Part shown: piece by piece, positions 8,230 through 17,235 of the stretch
Layout: each line of letters starts with the position of its first letter
How positions within the stretch are numbered: the first letter of the stretch is position 1
NCBI GenBank assembly: GCA_015059335.1
Contig: SVAP01000006.1
Span: 1 to 60,830, forward strand
Length of the DNA: 60,830 nt
Source: Bacillota bacterium
GTDB lineage: Bacteria; Bacillota_I; Bacilli_A; RF39; UBA660
Direction of reading: 5' to 3'
Position numbers and translations under genes: made by a program
The notes under the pieces: model-generated
The model's database searches: none
Told to the model about the DNA's origin: nothing
Seen by the model: only the letters and a program-made list of their open reading frames with translations

Positions 8230-9687
8230 ATGAAAAAAATAAAATATTTATTAATGGCATTATTTATAATGTTTTTAGGATTTACAAACGTATATGCTGC
8301 AGAAACTGACTTTAGTAATGCTACATTAACTGTTGAAGGATTGACTGATGAAAGTCATACAACTGCATATATTAGTGTTTCAAACGTAGTACTTGATTCA
8401 GAAATCGACTATAAAGCTGTTTTTACAAAAACAGCAAATGTTGTTAATAGTTTTACTAATGCTCCTGATTTATCTCCTAGTATTTATACAGAAAATGGAA
8501 CTATTAAAATTTCAAGTTATACATCAGCAGCAGAAAGATATGGAGATGTATATGTTACTTTTTACGAAAAAGAAAAAACAACAGGTAACTACACAAAAGT
8601 TAGCAATCCTATATTAGTTAAAAGACCAGAAGAATTAAAAATAACAAAAAGAATACATACTGGTTTATATGAGGATAGTTCAATTCTTATTTTTAATTCT
8701 ATTAATAACTTAGCAACAACTAAAACAGCTAATTATAAAATAGGAAAAGTAACAGATAATAACATTTTTAAAAATGTTAAAAATGGTAACTATTCAGGAT
8801 TAGAGAGTTTATTAACTTATGCTAAAAATGATAATAATGCAGTTAAAACAGGTGCTGTTGAGTTAAAGTCTACTGCTCCATCATTATATGCTCAAAATGA
8901 TTTACAAGATGGTTCATATTATTATGTTTACTTTGATTTAGATACAGAAAATGGAAAATATTATCCTGTAGAAGATGTTAATTTATATCAAGCTAAAACA
9001 ACAAGTAATGGTAAAATATGGTTATATGATTATCTTTCAAGTGAGTTTGAATGGAATATTGATGAAGATTCAAGTTTAACTGAATGGGAAAAGTATGTTG
9101 AATTATTTAAAAATAATAAATATACAACAGAATATAAAAGTACTGTTGAAAGTGCTGGAGGTACTTTAACAATACAACATGATGAAAGTACTTTAAAACT
9201 AATTTTAAACGATTCTACAGGTACATTTACAACAGTATTTAATCATAATAATGGTATTGTTAGTTATGCTGCAAAAAACGGTATAGGTGCTAGTGAGTTA
9301 ATGTTTGATAATATATGGATAAGTGTAGCAATTGATACCCTATGTAATAAATTTGGATATAATACTGAAGAAGTATTAACTTATTTGGAAAATTCAAATG
9401 GTTTAACTATTGGTAAAGATGGTATCGAATTTACTTTGATGGATGTGTCTTCAAGTGAATCGGGTTCTTATGGTGATGTGAGTATAAGTGGTTCGGGATT
9501 TGAAACGCTAAAGTTTGACATTATAAAAGGATTAAAAAATTATTCAAATAATAGTACCAACAATACAGTACCAGAAAATCCGAAAACAGGTATTAATATA
9601 TGTTATACATTTCTTGGATTAGTTCTTGCAGGAGGAATTGTAATATATATTTATAGTAGAAAACATAATAAATTCCCACAAGTATAA
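8230..9687 (+). CDS. Sortase-anchored surface protein (NPKTG motif)
   Basis: 485 residues: a signal peptide (MKKIKYLLMALFIMF, cleavage near VYA-AE), a long extracellular part rich in Ser, Thr, Tyr and Asn, and a C-terminal cell-wall sorting signal: NPKTG at about 450-454, a hydrophobic helix, and an RKHNK charged tail. NPxTG-type signals are typical of class B sortases, and the gene lies 36 bases after such a sortase. The extracellular portion is not recognised; it may be an adhesin or scaffold. It is followed by a terminator. Confidence 0.88.
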   Translation: MKKIKYLLMALFIMFLGFTNVYAAETDFSNATLTVEGLTDESHTTAYISVSNVVLDSEIDYKAVFTKTANVVNSFTNAPDLSPSIYTENGTIKISSYTSAAERYGDVYVTFYEKEKTTGNYTKVSNPILVKRPEELKITKRIHTGLYEDSSILIFNSINNLATTKTANYKIGKVTDNNIFKNVKNGNYSGLESLLTYAKNDNNAVKTGAVELKSTAPSLYAQNDLQDGSYYYVYFDLDTENGKYYPVEDVNLYQAKTTSNGKIWLYDYLSSEFEWNIDEDSSLTEWEKYVELFKNNKYTTEYKSTVESAGGTLTIQHDESTLKLILNDSTGTFTTVFNHNNGIVSYAAKNGIGASELMFDNIWISVAIDTLCNKFGYNTEEVLTYLENSNGLTIGKDGIEFTLMDVSSSESGSYGDVSISGSGFETLKFDIIKGLKNYSNNSTNNTVPENPKTGINICYTFLGLVLAGGIVIYIYSRKHNKFPQV

Positions 9688-9721
9688 TTTATAAATTTTA
9701 TATATAGGTTTTTAGTATATT

Positions 9722-9766
9722 AAAGAGTTTGTTAATTCATTTTATGAATTAATATACTCTTTTTTT
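9722..9766 (+). terminator. Terminator after the sortase operon
   Basis: AAAGAGTTTGTTAATTCA pairs imperfectly with TGAATTAATATACTCTTT around a short loop and runs into TTTTTTT. Confidence 0.75.
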
Positions 9767-9847
9767 CAATTTAGTGTTTCGTTTAGAAAAATTATTATAT
9801 GAACGGTATTACATTTAAAAAACAACATGATGAATCGAAATATTTTT

Positions 9848-9887
9848 ATTAAAACAACAAATTTGTAAATTAATTTGTTGTTTTAAT
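9848..9887. repeat. Perfect 16-bp inverted repeat without T tract
   Basis: The arm ATTAAAACAACAAATT is repeated inverted after an 8-base spacer. Neither strand has a run of Ts after the stem, so it is not a standard terminator; it could be an operator or an RNA stem upstream of the gene at 9988. The rest of 9767-9987 holds only a TATAAT-like box near 9940. Confidence 0.5.
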
Positions 9888-9987
9888 AAAAATAAAATAA
9901 TTATAGATAAAATATTAAAATACAGCAATTATATGATATAATTAAGCAAACTGATGGATTAATAATTAAAAATTAGGAGGTGTAATT

Positions 9988-10437
9988 ATGGAATTATATA
10001 AAGGAAAATATTGGAATGTTATTTTTGGTGTATGGTGTCAAGATCACCCGGGATATTGTATCATTGGGAATGATAAAGAGTCATTAAGTGATTTAGAACC
10101 CGAAGCATGGAAAGAATTAGGAAAACTAGAAAACGAATTAGAGAGAGTGTGTAAAAAATTATTTGGAGCTACAATGTTTAATTTTTGTTGTTTAATGAAT
10201 AACGCCTATAGAGATGACGAAAAACCTATGGTTCATTATCATTTTGTACCTAGATATAAAGAACCATTAATATTATTTAACAAAAAATATGTTGATAGAC
10301 ATTTTGGTTATAATTTTTGGAAATGGGATTTAAGTAGATTTAAGAGTCAAAAAGACCCATATACAGAAGATGAAAGAAAACAAATTTTTGAAATGATGAA
10401 ACAAGAATTTAATAAAGAAAATAATTTATCAGTTTAA
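9988..10437 (+). CDS. HIT-like nucleotide hydrolase/transferase family protein
   Basis: 149 residues with VHYHFVPRY near residues 90-98. This matches the HIT-family signature HxHxHxxPR[YW] except that the first His is Met; the middle His, the nucleophile in HIT proteins, is kept. HIT enzymes hydrolyse or transfer nucleoside phosphoramidate or dinucleoside polyphosphate groups. An AGGAGGTG site lies just before the ATG and a TATAAT box further upstream, so the gene has its own promoter. The N-terminal WCQDHPGYCIIGN also fits. Substrate unknown; family assignment moderately sure. Confidence 0.65.
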   Translation: MELYKGKYWNVIFGVWCQDHPGYCIIGNDKESLSDLEPEAWKELGKLENELERVCKKLFGATMFNFCCLMNNAYRDDEKPMVHYHFVPRYKEPLILFNKKYVDRHFGYNFWKWDLSRFKSQKDPYTEDERKQIFEMMKQEFNKENNLSV

Positions 10438-10478
10438 AATAATATTGAAAAAAGATATAGTGATATGGGAGTTTTTTT

Positions 10479-11219
10479 ATGGATGGGTATAGTATTAAAG
10501 ATATAATCATGTCTACTAGAAAAGAATATTTAATTATAGAAAAATATTTATTAGAGTTAAAAAAACTAACTTTACACGATAAAAATGTTAGAGATTTTTA
10601 TTACGTATTAACAAAATTTAAATATGTTTTTGAAAAACCAGAAGTTCAGTGTAAAGTTTATCCTAATCCTCTAACATTAAAAGGATTAAAACATTATTTA
10701 AATCTTAAATTATTTTGTAATGTTCCTGAAATTGCTAGTTATATTAGTTGTTATAAAAATAATAATGATAACTATATTGTGAGAGATAATTATCACAATT
10801 TTATGATCAAAAAGCAAAAAGAGTTTAAAAGAATTGTTGAACTTATATTAAGTTCTCAATTTGCAAATAGTATTAAATATAATATAAATTATCAAAATGG
10901 AATTATAACATTTGATGTAACTCCAAGAAATATTGGAGGAATATTTAATATCAATGATAAAAATAAAATTTATTATAATTATTTATCAAAAAACGATTCA
11001 TTAGAATTTAATTCTAATAACGCTCATATAACAGAACAAATTATTTGGCAGATATTAAACTATAAAATACCTGCAGAATTGTTATCATCTTATCACATTG
11101 AATTAATTGAAAATAGTGTTCCGGAATTAAAAAACGTTTCATTAAAGTTAGATAATGAAAAATCAAAAAAATTAAAGTTATTAATAAAAGAGAATAAAGG
11201 TAATATAATTTTAAAATAA
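10479..11219 (+). CDS. Hypothetical protein
   Basis: 246 residues, mostly helical-looking in the first half with many Lys, Asn and Tyr, no transmembrane segment and no motif I recognise. The ATG at 10479 has GGGAG seven bases upstream. It lies 41 bases after the HIT-like gene and 45 before the histidine phosphatase, so it may belong to a short cytoplasmic operon with them. No function is proposed. Confidence 0.6.
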   Translation: MDGYSIKDIIMSTRKEYLIIEKYLLELKKLTLHDKNVRDFYYVLTKFKYVFEKPEVQCKVYPNPLTLKGLKHYLNLKLFCNVPEIASYISCYKNNNDNYIVRDNYHNFMIKKQKEFKRIVELILSSQFANSIKYNINYQNGIITFDVTPRNIGGIFNINDKNKIYYNYLSKNDSLEFNSNNAHITEQIIWQILNYKIPAELLSSYHIELIENSVPELKNVSLKLDNEKSKKLKLLIKENKGNIILK

Positions 11220-11263
11220 ACAATATATAAATATGATTATTATAATGAATAGGAGTGAAAGGG

Positions 11264-11893
11264 ATGGTAACTACAATTTATTTGATCAGACATTCTGGAC
11301 CATTTGTTAATATTAAAAATTATGAGGATTATGAAAATGTTAGTTGGGAAGAATATAATAAAAATATGATTTTATCAGTAGAAGGAGAAAAGAAAGCAGA
11401 AAAATTATGCGAAATAGAAGAATTGAAAAATATTGATGATATATATTCAAGTAATTCGTTTAGAGCCATTGCTACTGCAAAATATTTAGCAGAAAATAAT
11501 AATACTAAAATAAAATTAGATGACAGAATTAATGAAAGAGAGTTTGGATGTAAATATTTGAATCAGTTACCACCTGATTTTACAAAAAAATCGTTCGATA
11601 ATAAAAATTACAAATTTTTAGATGGTGAATCATTAAATGAAATGGATTCAAGACTTAATGATTTTATTAATGAGATATTGAATCACAAAAAAGAAAAAAC
11701 AATAATTGTAATCCATGGAATTATGTTATTATCTTTCCTATCAAATGTTTGTGATTATAAATTTGATGGTGAAAAGACTTTTGCCAAATATAATAATAAA
11801 TTAATTATTAATGTTAAACCCAAAAATCCAGGTGTATATAAAATAACATATAGTGAAAATAATGAAATTATTGATATTGATGTTATAAACTAA
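11264..11893 (+). CDS. Histidine phosphatase superfamily protein
   Basis: 209 residues with the N-terminal IYLIRHSGP motif carrying the phospho-accepting His (Ser replaces the usual Gly/Glu after RH), the Ser/Arg block YSSNSFRAIATAKYL, NEREFG with the acid residue, and IVIHGIMLL with the second catalytic His. This is the phosphoglycerate mutase-like phosphatase fold; substrates in this family range from sugar phosphates to nucleotides. The ATG at 11264 sits behind AGGAGTGAAAGG. It follows the HIT-like gene and an unknown, suggesting a phosphate-ester metabolism theme. Confidence 0.85.
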   Translation: MVTTIYLIRHSGPFVNIKNYEDYENVSWEEYNKNMILSVEGEKKAEKLCEIEELKNIDDIYSSNSFRAIATAKYLAENNNTKIKLDDRINEREFGCKYLNQLPPDFTKKSFDNKNYKFLDGESLNEMDSRLNDFINEILNHKKEKTIIVIHGIMLLSFLSNVCDYKFDGEKTFAKYNNKLIINVKPKNPGVYKITYSENNEIIDIDVIN

Positions 11894-11953
11894 AATCAAT
11901 AAAATAAAACTTTGAAAAAATGAAATAAAAATATTTATGGTAGGTGTAAAATA

Positions 11954-13537
11954 ATGGAAAAAGAAGCAACTAAAATATTTGAAATTGTCTTAGATGATGT
12001 AACTAGCATATATAAAGACATTCAATTACAATTTTATCAAATTCTTGATTTAGATGGAAAAAAGCTATCAATTCATGAAAATGAAGATGTTAAAATTAAA
12101 GAGGAAATAAAAGCTAGTATTGAAAGATTTTCGTTTAACTTACAAGAATTTGATTTTTTAGCTCAAGTTAAAGAAATAATTGAAGATGAAATGAAAAAGA
12201 TACAAACTACTAGAAATTATGAATTAATGCAAGGTAGTTTATTAGAAAGACTAAAGGGATTAAAAAATATAGATATATCTTTGGAAGACGATTTTAAAGA
12301 GTTATCTAGTAGAATTGCCAATCCTTTTGTTTCAAGAGATATGTTTTATAATCACTTTATTGCTAGAAAAGAAAAAATTACTGATATGATTAAATCATAT
12401 AATCAAACTATTATAGATTCATTAATTACTTTAACACCACAATTAATTGAAGAATTAAAAAGTGAAAAGGTAAAGCAACCTGTAGCACAAGAAATAAAGC
12501 AAGATGAACCATCTGTTGTTTTAGGTAATCTTGTAGGTGATATTGATTCTAAACTAGATGATATGAATAAAACAGATGGACTAATAAATGCTTGCAAAAA
12601 TAGATATAATGAATTACAAAGAAGATTTTCTTATTTAACTTCTGGTGCAACATCTAATGTTAATTCAAGTAAAATAATGTTAGAAAAAGAAGAAATAAGA
12701 AAAGCATTAAAACAATTAACCGAATTAATACAAAAACTATCTGCAAGTAAGTATGCAACTGATTTAATGAGTAAATATTCTGATATAAAAGATATGGACT
12801 TATTTTATGAAAAAGTAATTTCTGAAATAGCCCCTAGTTCTATTTCTGCTACTAATATGACAAATGTAGTTGATAATATGTATAGTAATCAATTTACAAC
12901 AAGTTTTAATCAATTCTCAATGGCAGAAGTAAATGTTGATGAATTGCACCAAAGAATTATTAATGCAAATGATTTAACTGAATTATTAAACATTAAACAG
13001 CAAATAGAAAATGCAAAAGGTAACCAATATTATGATACGAATATTAGACTTGAGGTTGAACTATCAATGTTAATTGATAAAATTGTTTCACTAACAATGA
13101 GAAACTCAAAATCTCAAGACCCTAATAGTCCAACACTAAATGCACAAGTTGGAAAGTCTAGAGATGATATAGTAGCATTGATTAACTCAAATAATTTTTA
13201 TGGAATATTGCAAGGTATTCAAAGTCATAATGTAGAAAAATATAGAGACTTTATTATGTTAGGATTTAATACAATTATGAGTAAATGGCAACAACAAGCT
13301 GCTTTATGTAATACCTTTGTAGAAAGAGAAAAATCTTATCATGACTTTGTTGAGTTATATGAAAACTTTAAGGACTATCTACCAATCGATGTTGGTAGTA
13401 TGCTAAAAACAAATCTAGAAGAAATGAAAAAGTTTATAGAACAGTCAAGAGCAAAAAACGATGAAATGAACGGGGTTCAATATAATACTTCTGATGAAAT
13501 TTCAAACACTCAAACTGTTTCAACTAGAAAAATCTAG
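11954..13537 (+). CDS. Hypothetical helical/coiled-coil cytoplasmic protein
   Basis: 527 residues without signal peptide or membrane segment. The sequence is acidic and Lys/Glu/Gln-rich with long predicted helices (for example around 75-110 and 215-260), suggesting coiled coils or a structural/scaffold role. No catalytic motif is evident. GGTAGGTGTAAAATA precedes the ATG. It is followed by a strong terminator, so it is the last gene of its transcript. I do not recognise a family. Confidence 0.62.
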   Translation: MEKEATKIFEIVLDDVTSIYKDIQLQFYQILDLDGKKLSIHENEDVKIKEEIKASIERFSFNLQEFDFLAQVKEIIEDEMKKIQTTRNYELMQGSLLERLKGLKNIDISLEDDFKELSSRIANPFVSRDMFYNHFIARKEKITDMIKSYNQTIIDSLITLTPQLIEELKSEKVKQPVAQEIKQDEPSVVLGNLVGDIDSKLDDMNKTDGLINACKNRYNELQRRFSYLTSGATSNVNSSKIMLEKEEIRKALKQLTELIQKLSASKYATDLMSKYSDIKDMDLFYEKVISEIAPSSISATNMTNVVDNMYSNQFTTSFNQFSMAEVNVDELHQRIINANDLTELLNIKQQIENAKGNQYYDTNIRLEVELSMLIDKIVSLTMRNSKSQDPNSPTLNAQVGKSRDDIVALINSNNFYGILQGIQSHNVEKYRDFIMLGFNTIMSKWQQQAALCNTFVEREKSYHDFVELYENFKDYLPIDVGSMLKTNLEEMKKFIEQSRAKNDEMNGVQYNTSDEISNTQTVSTRKI

Positions 13538-13541
13538 TAGT

Positions 13542-13571
13542 TAAAAATAACCTAATGGTTATTTTTTTTGT
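13542..13571 (+). terminator. Rho-independent terminator
   Basis: AAAAATAACC, TAAT loop, GGTTATTTTTTTT directly after the preceding gene. Confidence 0.85.
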
Positions 13572-13672
13572 ATTTTATAAATATTAAATAGTATAATATG
13601 ACAGTATAAATGATTATTTGCAAAAAAAATGGAATTATGCTATTATAATAACTCAATTAAGGGGGATTTATC

Positions 13673-14446
13673 ATGTTTGAAAAAATAAGAATACTTGAGA
13701 CTATAAGAAAAAACGGCGTTAATAAAAATTTAAGTATTAATGAAATAGAAAAAAATATGCTTACTTATATTAACTCACTAGATATTGAACCGGATGAAGG
13801 AGAATATGAAATATTACACACAATAGTTTTAGAACAAAAAAATTATCCGTTAATTTGTCCTTGTGGCTCATCACGTTTTTCAAATTCTATTTATAGATTT
13901 GTTTTAATTGAACTATTAAAACTTCCATATTTTAAAAAATATGATATAAATATGTTTGATACACTTAAAGAAGAACTATTTAGATATAAAGAAAATAATT
14001 TAACATTAGAAGAAACATTAAAGTTTTTATATAGTAGGGATATTAATAAGCATTACCAGTATTTTACTTTTTCGCCAAGTTTTTTTGAGTTGACAAAAAA
14101 ACTATTGAAAGTTTTTAATCAAGAAAATTTATATGATGATTCTGTAATATATGGATTCGGATTATTTGAACTATTGAATGAAATTCAATCCCAAAAAGAA
14201 AAAGAATTTTATTCATACGAAGAATTACAAAAAAAAGGTTGTGTAATACCATTTTATAAAATGATGTATAAAAACGCTGATGAAAAAGACAAAGTAATTT
14301 ATTATATAAAAAATAATCCAAAAGCATTAGAGTTTTTTAATACAGTTAGTAAATTGGAAATGACTGATGAAGTTTGGGATAGCTTACTACACCAAATAAA
14401 ACAAAACTCTGGTGATAAGCCAAAAATTAGAACAAAATTGAAATAA
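13673..14446 (+). CDS. Hypothetical protein with CPCGSS motif
   Basis: 257 residues, no membrane segment. A single CPCGSS sequence near residue 62 could bind metal but lacks a partner pair nearby. The remainder is helical and charged. Own promoter likely: TTGCAA and TATAAT with about 17-base spacing upstream, and AGGGGGATTTATC before the ATG. A hairpin follows the gene. Unrecognised. Confidence 0.62.
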   Translation: MFEKIRILETIRKNGVNKNLSINEIEKNMLTYINSLDIEPDEGEYEILHTIVLEQKNYPLICPCGSSRFSNSIYRFVLIELLKLPYFKKYDINMFDTLKEELFRYKENNLTLEETLKFLYSRDINKHYQYFTFSPSFFELTKKLLKVFNQENLYDDSVIYGFGLFELLNEIQSQKEKEFYSYEELQKKGCVIPFYKMMYKNADEKDKVIYYIKNNPKALEFFNTVSKLEMTDEVWDSLLHQIKQNSGDKPKIRTKLK

Positions 14447-14455
14447 CCTGATTGT

Positions 14456-14511
14456 GATATGAACCTCGTTTTTAACATAAGAAACAGGGTTCATATCATA
14501 TTATTTCTTTT
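14456..14511 (+). terminator. Probable terminator hairpin
   Basis: GATATGAACC pairs with GGTTCATATC, with an inner GTTT/AAAC extension, followed by a T-rich stretch that is weaker than usual. The rest of 14512-14687 shows no gene; a short open frame over the hairpin is not credible. Confidence 0.6.
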
Positions 14512-14687
14512 TATTGTAAATGGTCAAATAAAATGTCGGTTTTCCTACATCTTATTTTACCATTTACACTTAATATTATACTTAATAATAAAAAATGATG
14601 TTTTTGTTATGAATAATATAATTAATTACAAAAATATATAGATTTAGTAAAAAAAGGTAAAAATCTGGTTTAATATATTGAAAAGTA

Positions 14688-14716
14688 TTGACAAAAAACA
14701 ATAAAAATAGTATCTT
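14688..14716 (+). promoter_or_regulatory. Promoter of the radical SAM operon
   Basis: TTGACA, 17 bases, TATCTT; the first start codon (14751) lies 35 bases downstream with a very strong ribosome site in between. Confidence 0.65.
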
Positions 14717-14750
14717 AACGTTAAATTAATTTTAAAGGGGAGAAATAGGA

Positions 14751-14843
14751 ATGTTATATAGAATACAATCCTTACATAAAAATAATATATTTTTTTTAAA
14801 CTTTCGTGTAATAAAGAAAGAATTTTTTAGTGACTTTTATTAA
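14751..14843 (+). CDS. Phe-rich 30-residue peptide: leader peptide or RiPP precursor
   Basis: The ATG is preceded by AAGGGGAGAAATAGGA, one of the best ribosome sites in the window, and by a good promoter, so translation is likely. The peptide begins MLYRIQSLHKNN and ends EFFSDFY, with six Phe and two Tyr in 30 residues and no Cys. A terminator hairpin starts inside the gene and its stop codon lies in the hairpin loop. Two explanations fit: an attenuator leader whose translation prevents termination, or a modified-peptide precursor made in excess over the radical SAM enzymes encoded next. Confidence 0.6.
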   Translation: MLYRIQSLHKNNIFFLNFRVIKKEFFSDFY

Positions 14844-14876
14844 TTAACTTTAAAATTCTTTCTTTTATTTTTTTAG
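14813..14876 (+). terminator. Terminator/attenuator between the small peptide and the radical SAM gene
   Basis: AAAGAAAGAATTTT (14813-14826) and AAAATTCTTTCTTT (14852-14865) form a perfect 14-bp stem, followed by TATTTTTTT, which runs into the AGGAG site of the next gene. A ribosome finishing the small gene (stop 14841-14843) would cover the 5' arm and keep the stem open. Confidence 0.75.
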
Positions 14877-14887
14877 GAGTGATTATT

Positions 14888-15757
14888 ATGTACAGTTTAA
14901 AAGATTTTCCATCAATCATAGAAATTCAATTTCATAATGTTTGTAATTCTAATTGTTTAATTTGTCCTTATAAAAAGATGAATTATATAAAAGAGTACAT
15001 GGACGATAAATTATTTGAAAAGTTCTTATCTGAGATTGACAATTCTAATTTAAAAAGAATAATTCCATATCTTAATAATGAACCTTTTCTTGAAAAAACT
15101 TATGTTGAAAAATTAAAAAAAATTAGACATAAATTACCAAAAGTTGAAATTGAAATTTCAACAAATGTATCGTGTTTAAGTGAACAAAATATAAAAGAAT
15201 TATTAAATATTAACTTAACAGAATTAAGATTAAGTGTTTTTGGATACTATGATAATACATACAAAAAAATGATGCCTTGCTTAAATAAAGAAATAGTATT
15301 TAAAAAATTAAATATAATTAGTAAGTATTTTAAAAATACAAAAACTATTGTGTCAATTGTAATGATAGATACTGGAGATATCAATGAAGAAGAATTTAAG
15401 AAAATGGAATTGTTTGCAAAATCATTAGGTTTTCAATTTGAAAGATGGGGATTTTTAGATAGAAGTAAAAATGTTGAATATAAAAGTAATAATTTTTATT
15501 GTAATAATGTTTGCGGTTGTGAACAAAAAAGACCATTGGAAAGAATGCATATTTTATCGAATGGTAATGTTATATTATGTTGTCAAGATTGGAGTCATCA
15601 AACTATAATTGGTAATATAAGAAATAATACGATAAGTGAAATATGGAATTCTACGAAGTATAATACTTTTAGAAAAATGGTATATAGTAAAAACGTTGAA
15701 GCACCTGAAATATGTAAAAACTGTAAGTTAGCACTCACATATATAGATAGGAAGTAA
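14888..15757 (+). CDS. Radical SAM/SPASM enzyme
   Basis: 289 residues. The radical SAM 4Fe-4S motif is Cys19, Cys23 and Cys26 (CNSNCLICPY). The C-terminal region (about 200-285) carries many cysteines in SPASM/Twitch arrangement: FYCNNVCGC, ILSNGNVILCCQDW, GNI...SEIWNS and CKNCKLA. SPASM enzymes commonly modify peptides, but related ones work on sugars or other small molecules. The ATG at 14888 lies eight bases after AGGAG; the in-frame GTG at 14879 overlaps that site. First enzyme gene of a five-gene operon. Confidence 0.85.
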   Translation: MYSLKDFPSIIEIQFHNVCNSNCLICPYKKMNYIKEYMDDKLFEKFLSEIDNSNLKRIIPYLNNEPFLEKTYVEKLKKIRHKLPKVEIEISTNVSCLSEQNIKELLNINLTELRLSVFGYYDNTYKKMMPCLNKEIVFKKLNIISKYFKNTKTIVSIVMIDTGDINEEEFKKMELFAKSLGFQFERWGFLDRSKNVEYKSNNFYCNNVCGCEQKRPLERMHILSNGNVILCCQDWSHQTIIGNIRNNTISEIWNSTKYNTFRKMVYSKNVEAPEICKNCKLALTYIDRK

Positions 15758-15762
15758 AAGTT

Positions 15763-17235
15763 ATGAATGTAGGAATATATTATTTTAGAAGTTTGTTTTC
15801 ACAATCAGCATGTTCTTTAAGCTCAGGAAAATTGTCAGATTATTTAACAAATAAAGGATATATTACAAATATTGGATTATTAAAAATAGATGACTTTTCA
15901 TGGAATGCTAAATATTTAAATCAGATAAAAAAGAATAACATTATTATTTATAAAACAAATTACAAAGATTTTGAATATGGGGTAAGATTTTTCGAAAATA
16001 TAAAAAATTTATATCCAAATAAAAAAATATTTTTGACAGGACCTTTTTCAAACTTAAATGAAAAAGAAATTAAAAGAAAATATAAATATATCGATGGTAT
16101 CTTTGATATACAAAATAAAAATGATATTGATATGTATTTAAATGAAGAACAAAAACTAAATAATAAACCAACAATTATTTACGGAATTGACAGAGAATTG
16201 GAATTTATGGAAAAAGGTTCATATATAAATTTAGAAGCAAGCGTTGGTTGTATATATAATTGTGCTTTTTGTCATATTAATATTTTAAAATATCCAAAAG
16301 AAGAAATAGAAGTAGAAAAATTAGTGGATGAAATAGATTTCTTAGTTAATAAAATGAATAAAAAATATTTAATTTTTAATGATAGTGTTTTTTGGAAAGG
16401 TACAATTGATAATGATAGAATATATAAAATTATTAAATTGATAAAAAGAAAACAAATAAAATTTTACTTTATGATATATTTATCTCTATCAGTTAAAATT
16501 CCAAACGAATTATTAGATGAATTAATATCGATTGGTTTAGTTAGAGTTTTTTTTGGTGTAGAAAATATTTCTGAAGATTTCCAAAAAAATAATAACAAAT
16601 ATATATCTTCTGAAAAGTCTTTAAAATTTATGGAATTGTTAAAAAACAAAAATGTAACTTATCATATCGGATTTATACTATTTTCTCCAGAAACAATATA
16701 CAATGATTTGTTGTTAAATATAAAATTTATATATAATATAAAAAAATTAATACGTCCTGGAATGTTAGTAGAAAAAATGAGAATATTACCAAATTCTAAA
16801 AAAGCAAATATGTTAAAGTATTCAAAATTAAAAATAGACCAAGCATATAATTATTCTTTTATGGATAATAAAGTTGAAAAATGCTATAATTTGTTGTTTG
16901 AGTTTTATAATAAAATTAATATAAGATATTTTGAACATTTTTTTACAAGCATTGATTTAGCAATAGGTATATTAAAAAGAGAAAAAAAAGACAAGTATTA
17001 TGAAAATGAAATTAAAAACTATTATAAAGTATTGAACAATGTAAATGAAGTTCTTTATAAAATTATAGATAAAATGTTTAAAACGTTTAAGTACAATGAA
17101 GAAGATGTTGTCTCGTTATTTGATTTATATTCTTTAGCTGAAGTTAATTACATTAACTTTGTTAATAAGTTAAAAGAAAATGATAATTATATATATTTAA
17201 TGTTACCTCATGGAAAAGAAGATTTAAACGTATGA
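15763..17235 (+). CDS. B12-binding-type radical SAM protein
   Basis: 490 residues. The N-terminal ~150 residues resemble a cobalamin-binding Rossmann fold of the BchE/P-methylase type (MNVGIYYFRS, a run of conserved YPNKKIFLTGP). The radical SAM motif is Cys163, Cys167, Cys170 (VGCIYNCAFCHIN), followed by a typical barrel (YLIFNDSVFW, RVFFGVEN). Family members do radical methylation or ring rearrangements. No DxHxxG cobalamin motif is visible, so actual B12 binding is uncertain. It starts five bases after the SPASM gene and overlaps the kinase gene by ATGA. Confidence 0.8.
   Translation: MNVGIYYFRSLFSQSACSLSSGKLSDYLTNKGYITNIGLLKIDDFSWNAKYLNQIKKNNIIIYKTNYKDFEYGVRFFENIKNLYPNKKIFLTGPFSNLNEKEIKRKYKYIDGIFDIQNKNDIDMYLNEEQKLNNKPTIIYGIDRELEFMEKGSYINLEASVGCIYNCAFCHINILKYPKEEIEVEKLVDEIDFLVNKMNKKYLIFNDSVFWKGTIDNDRIYKIIKLIKRKQIKFYFMIYLSLSVKIPNELLDELISIGLVRVFFGVENISEDFQKNNNKYISSEKSLKFMELLKNKNVTYHIGFILFSPETIYNDLLLNIKFIYNIKKLIRPGMLVEKMRILPNSKKANMLKYSKLKIDQAYNYSFMDNKVEKCYNLLFEFYNKINIRYFEHFFTSIDLAIGILKREKKDKYYENEIKNYYKVLNNVNEVLYKIIDKMFKTFKYNEEDVVSLFDLYSLAEVNYINFVNKLKENDNYIYLMLPHGKEDLNV

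Noticed and set aside
10045..10056. Second copy of the att core (CCCGGG)
   Set aside because: It codes for HPGY within the HIT-like gene and has no further similarity to the junction at 40013; the same applies to CCCGGG near 30170.
14459..14641. 60-codon forward open frame
   Set aside because: Starts within a terminator hairpin, has no ribosome site and is low-complexity Ile/Phe/Tyr.
14688..14887. T-box riboswitch upstream of the radical SAM gene
   Set aside because: The leader is short, has no recognisable T-box sequence or specifier stem, and contains a well-placed peptide gene instead.
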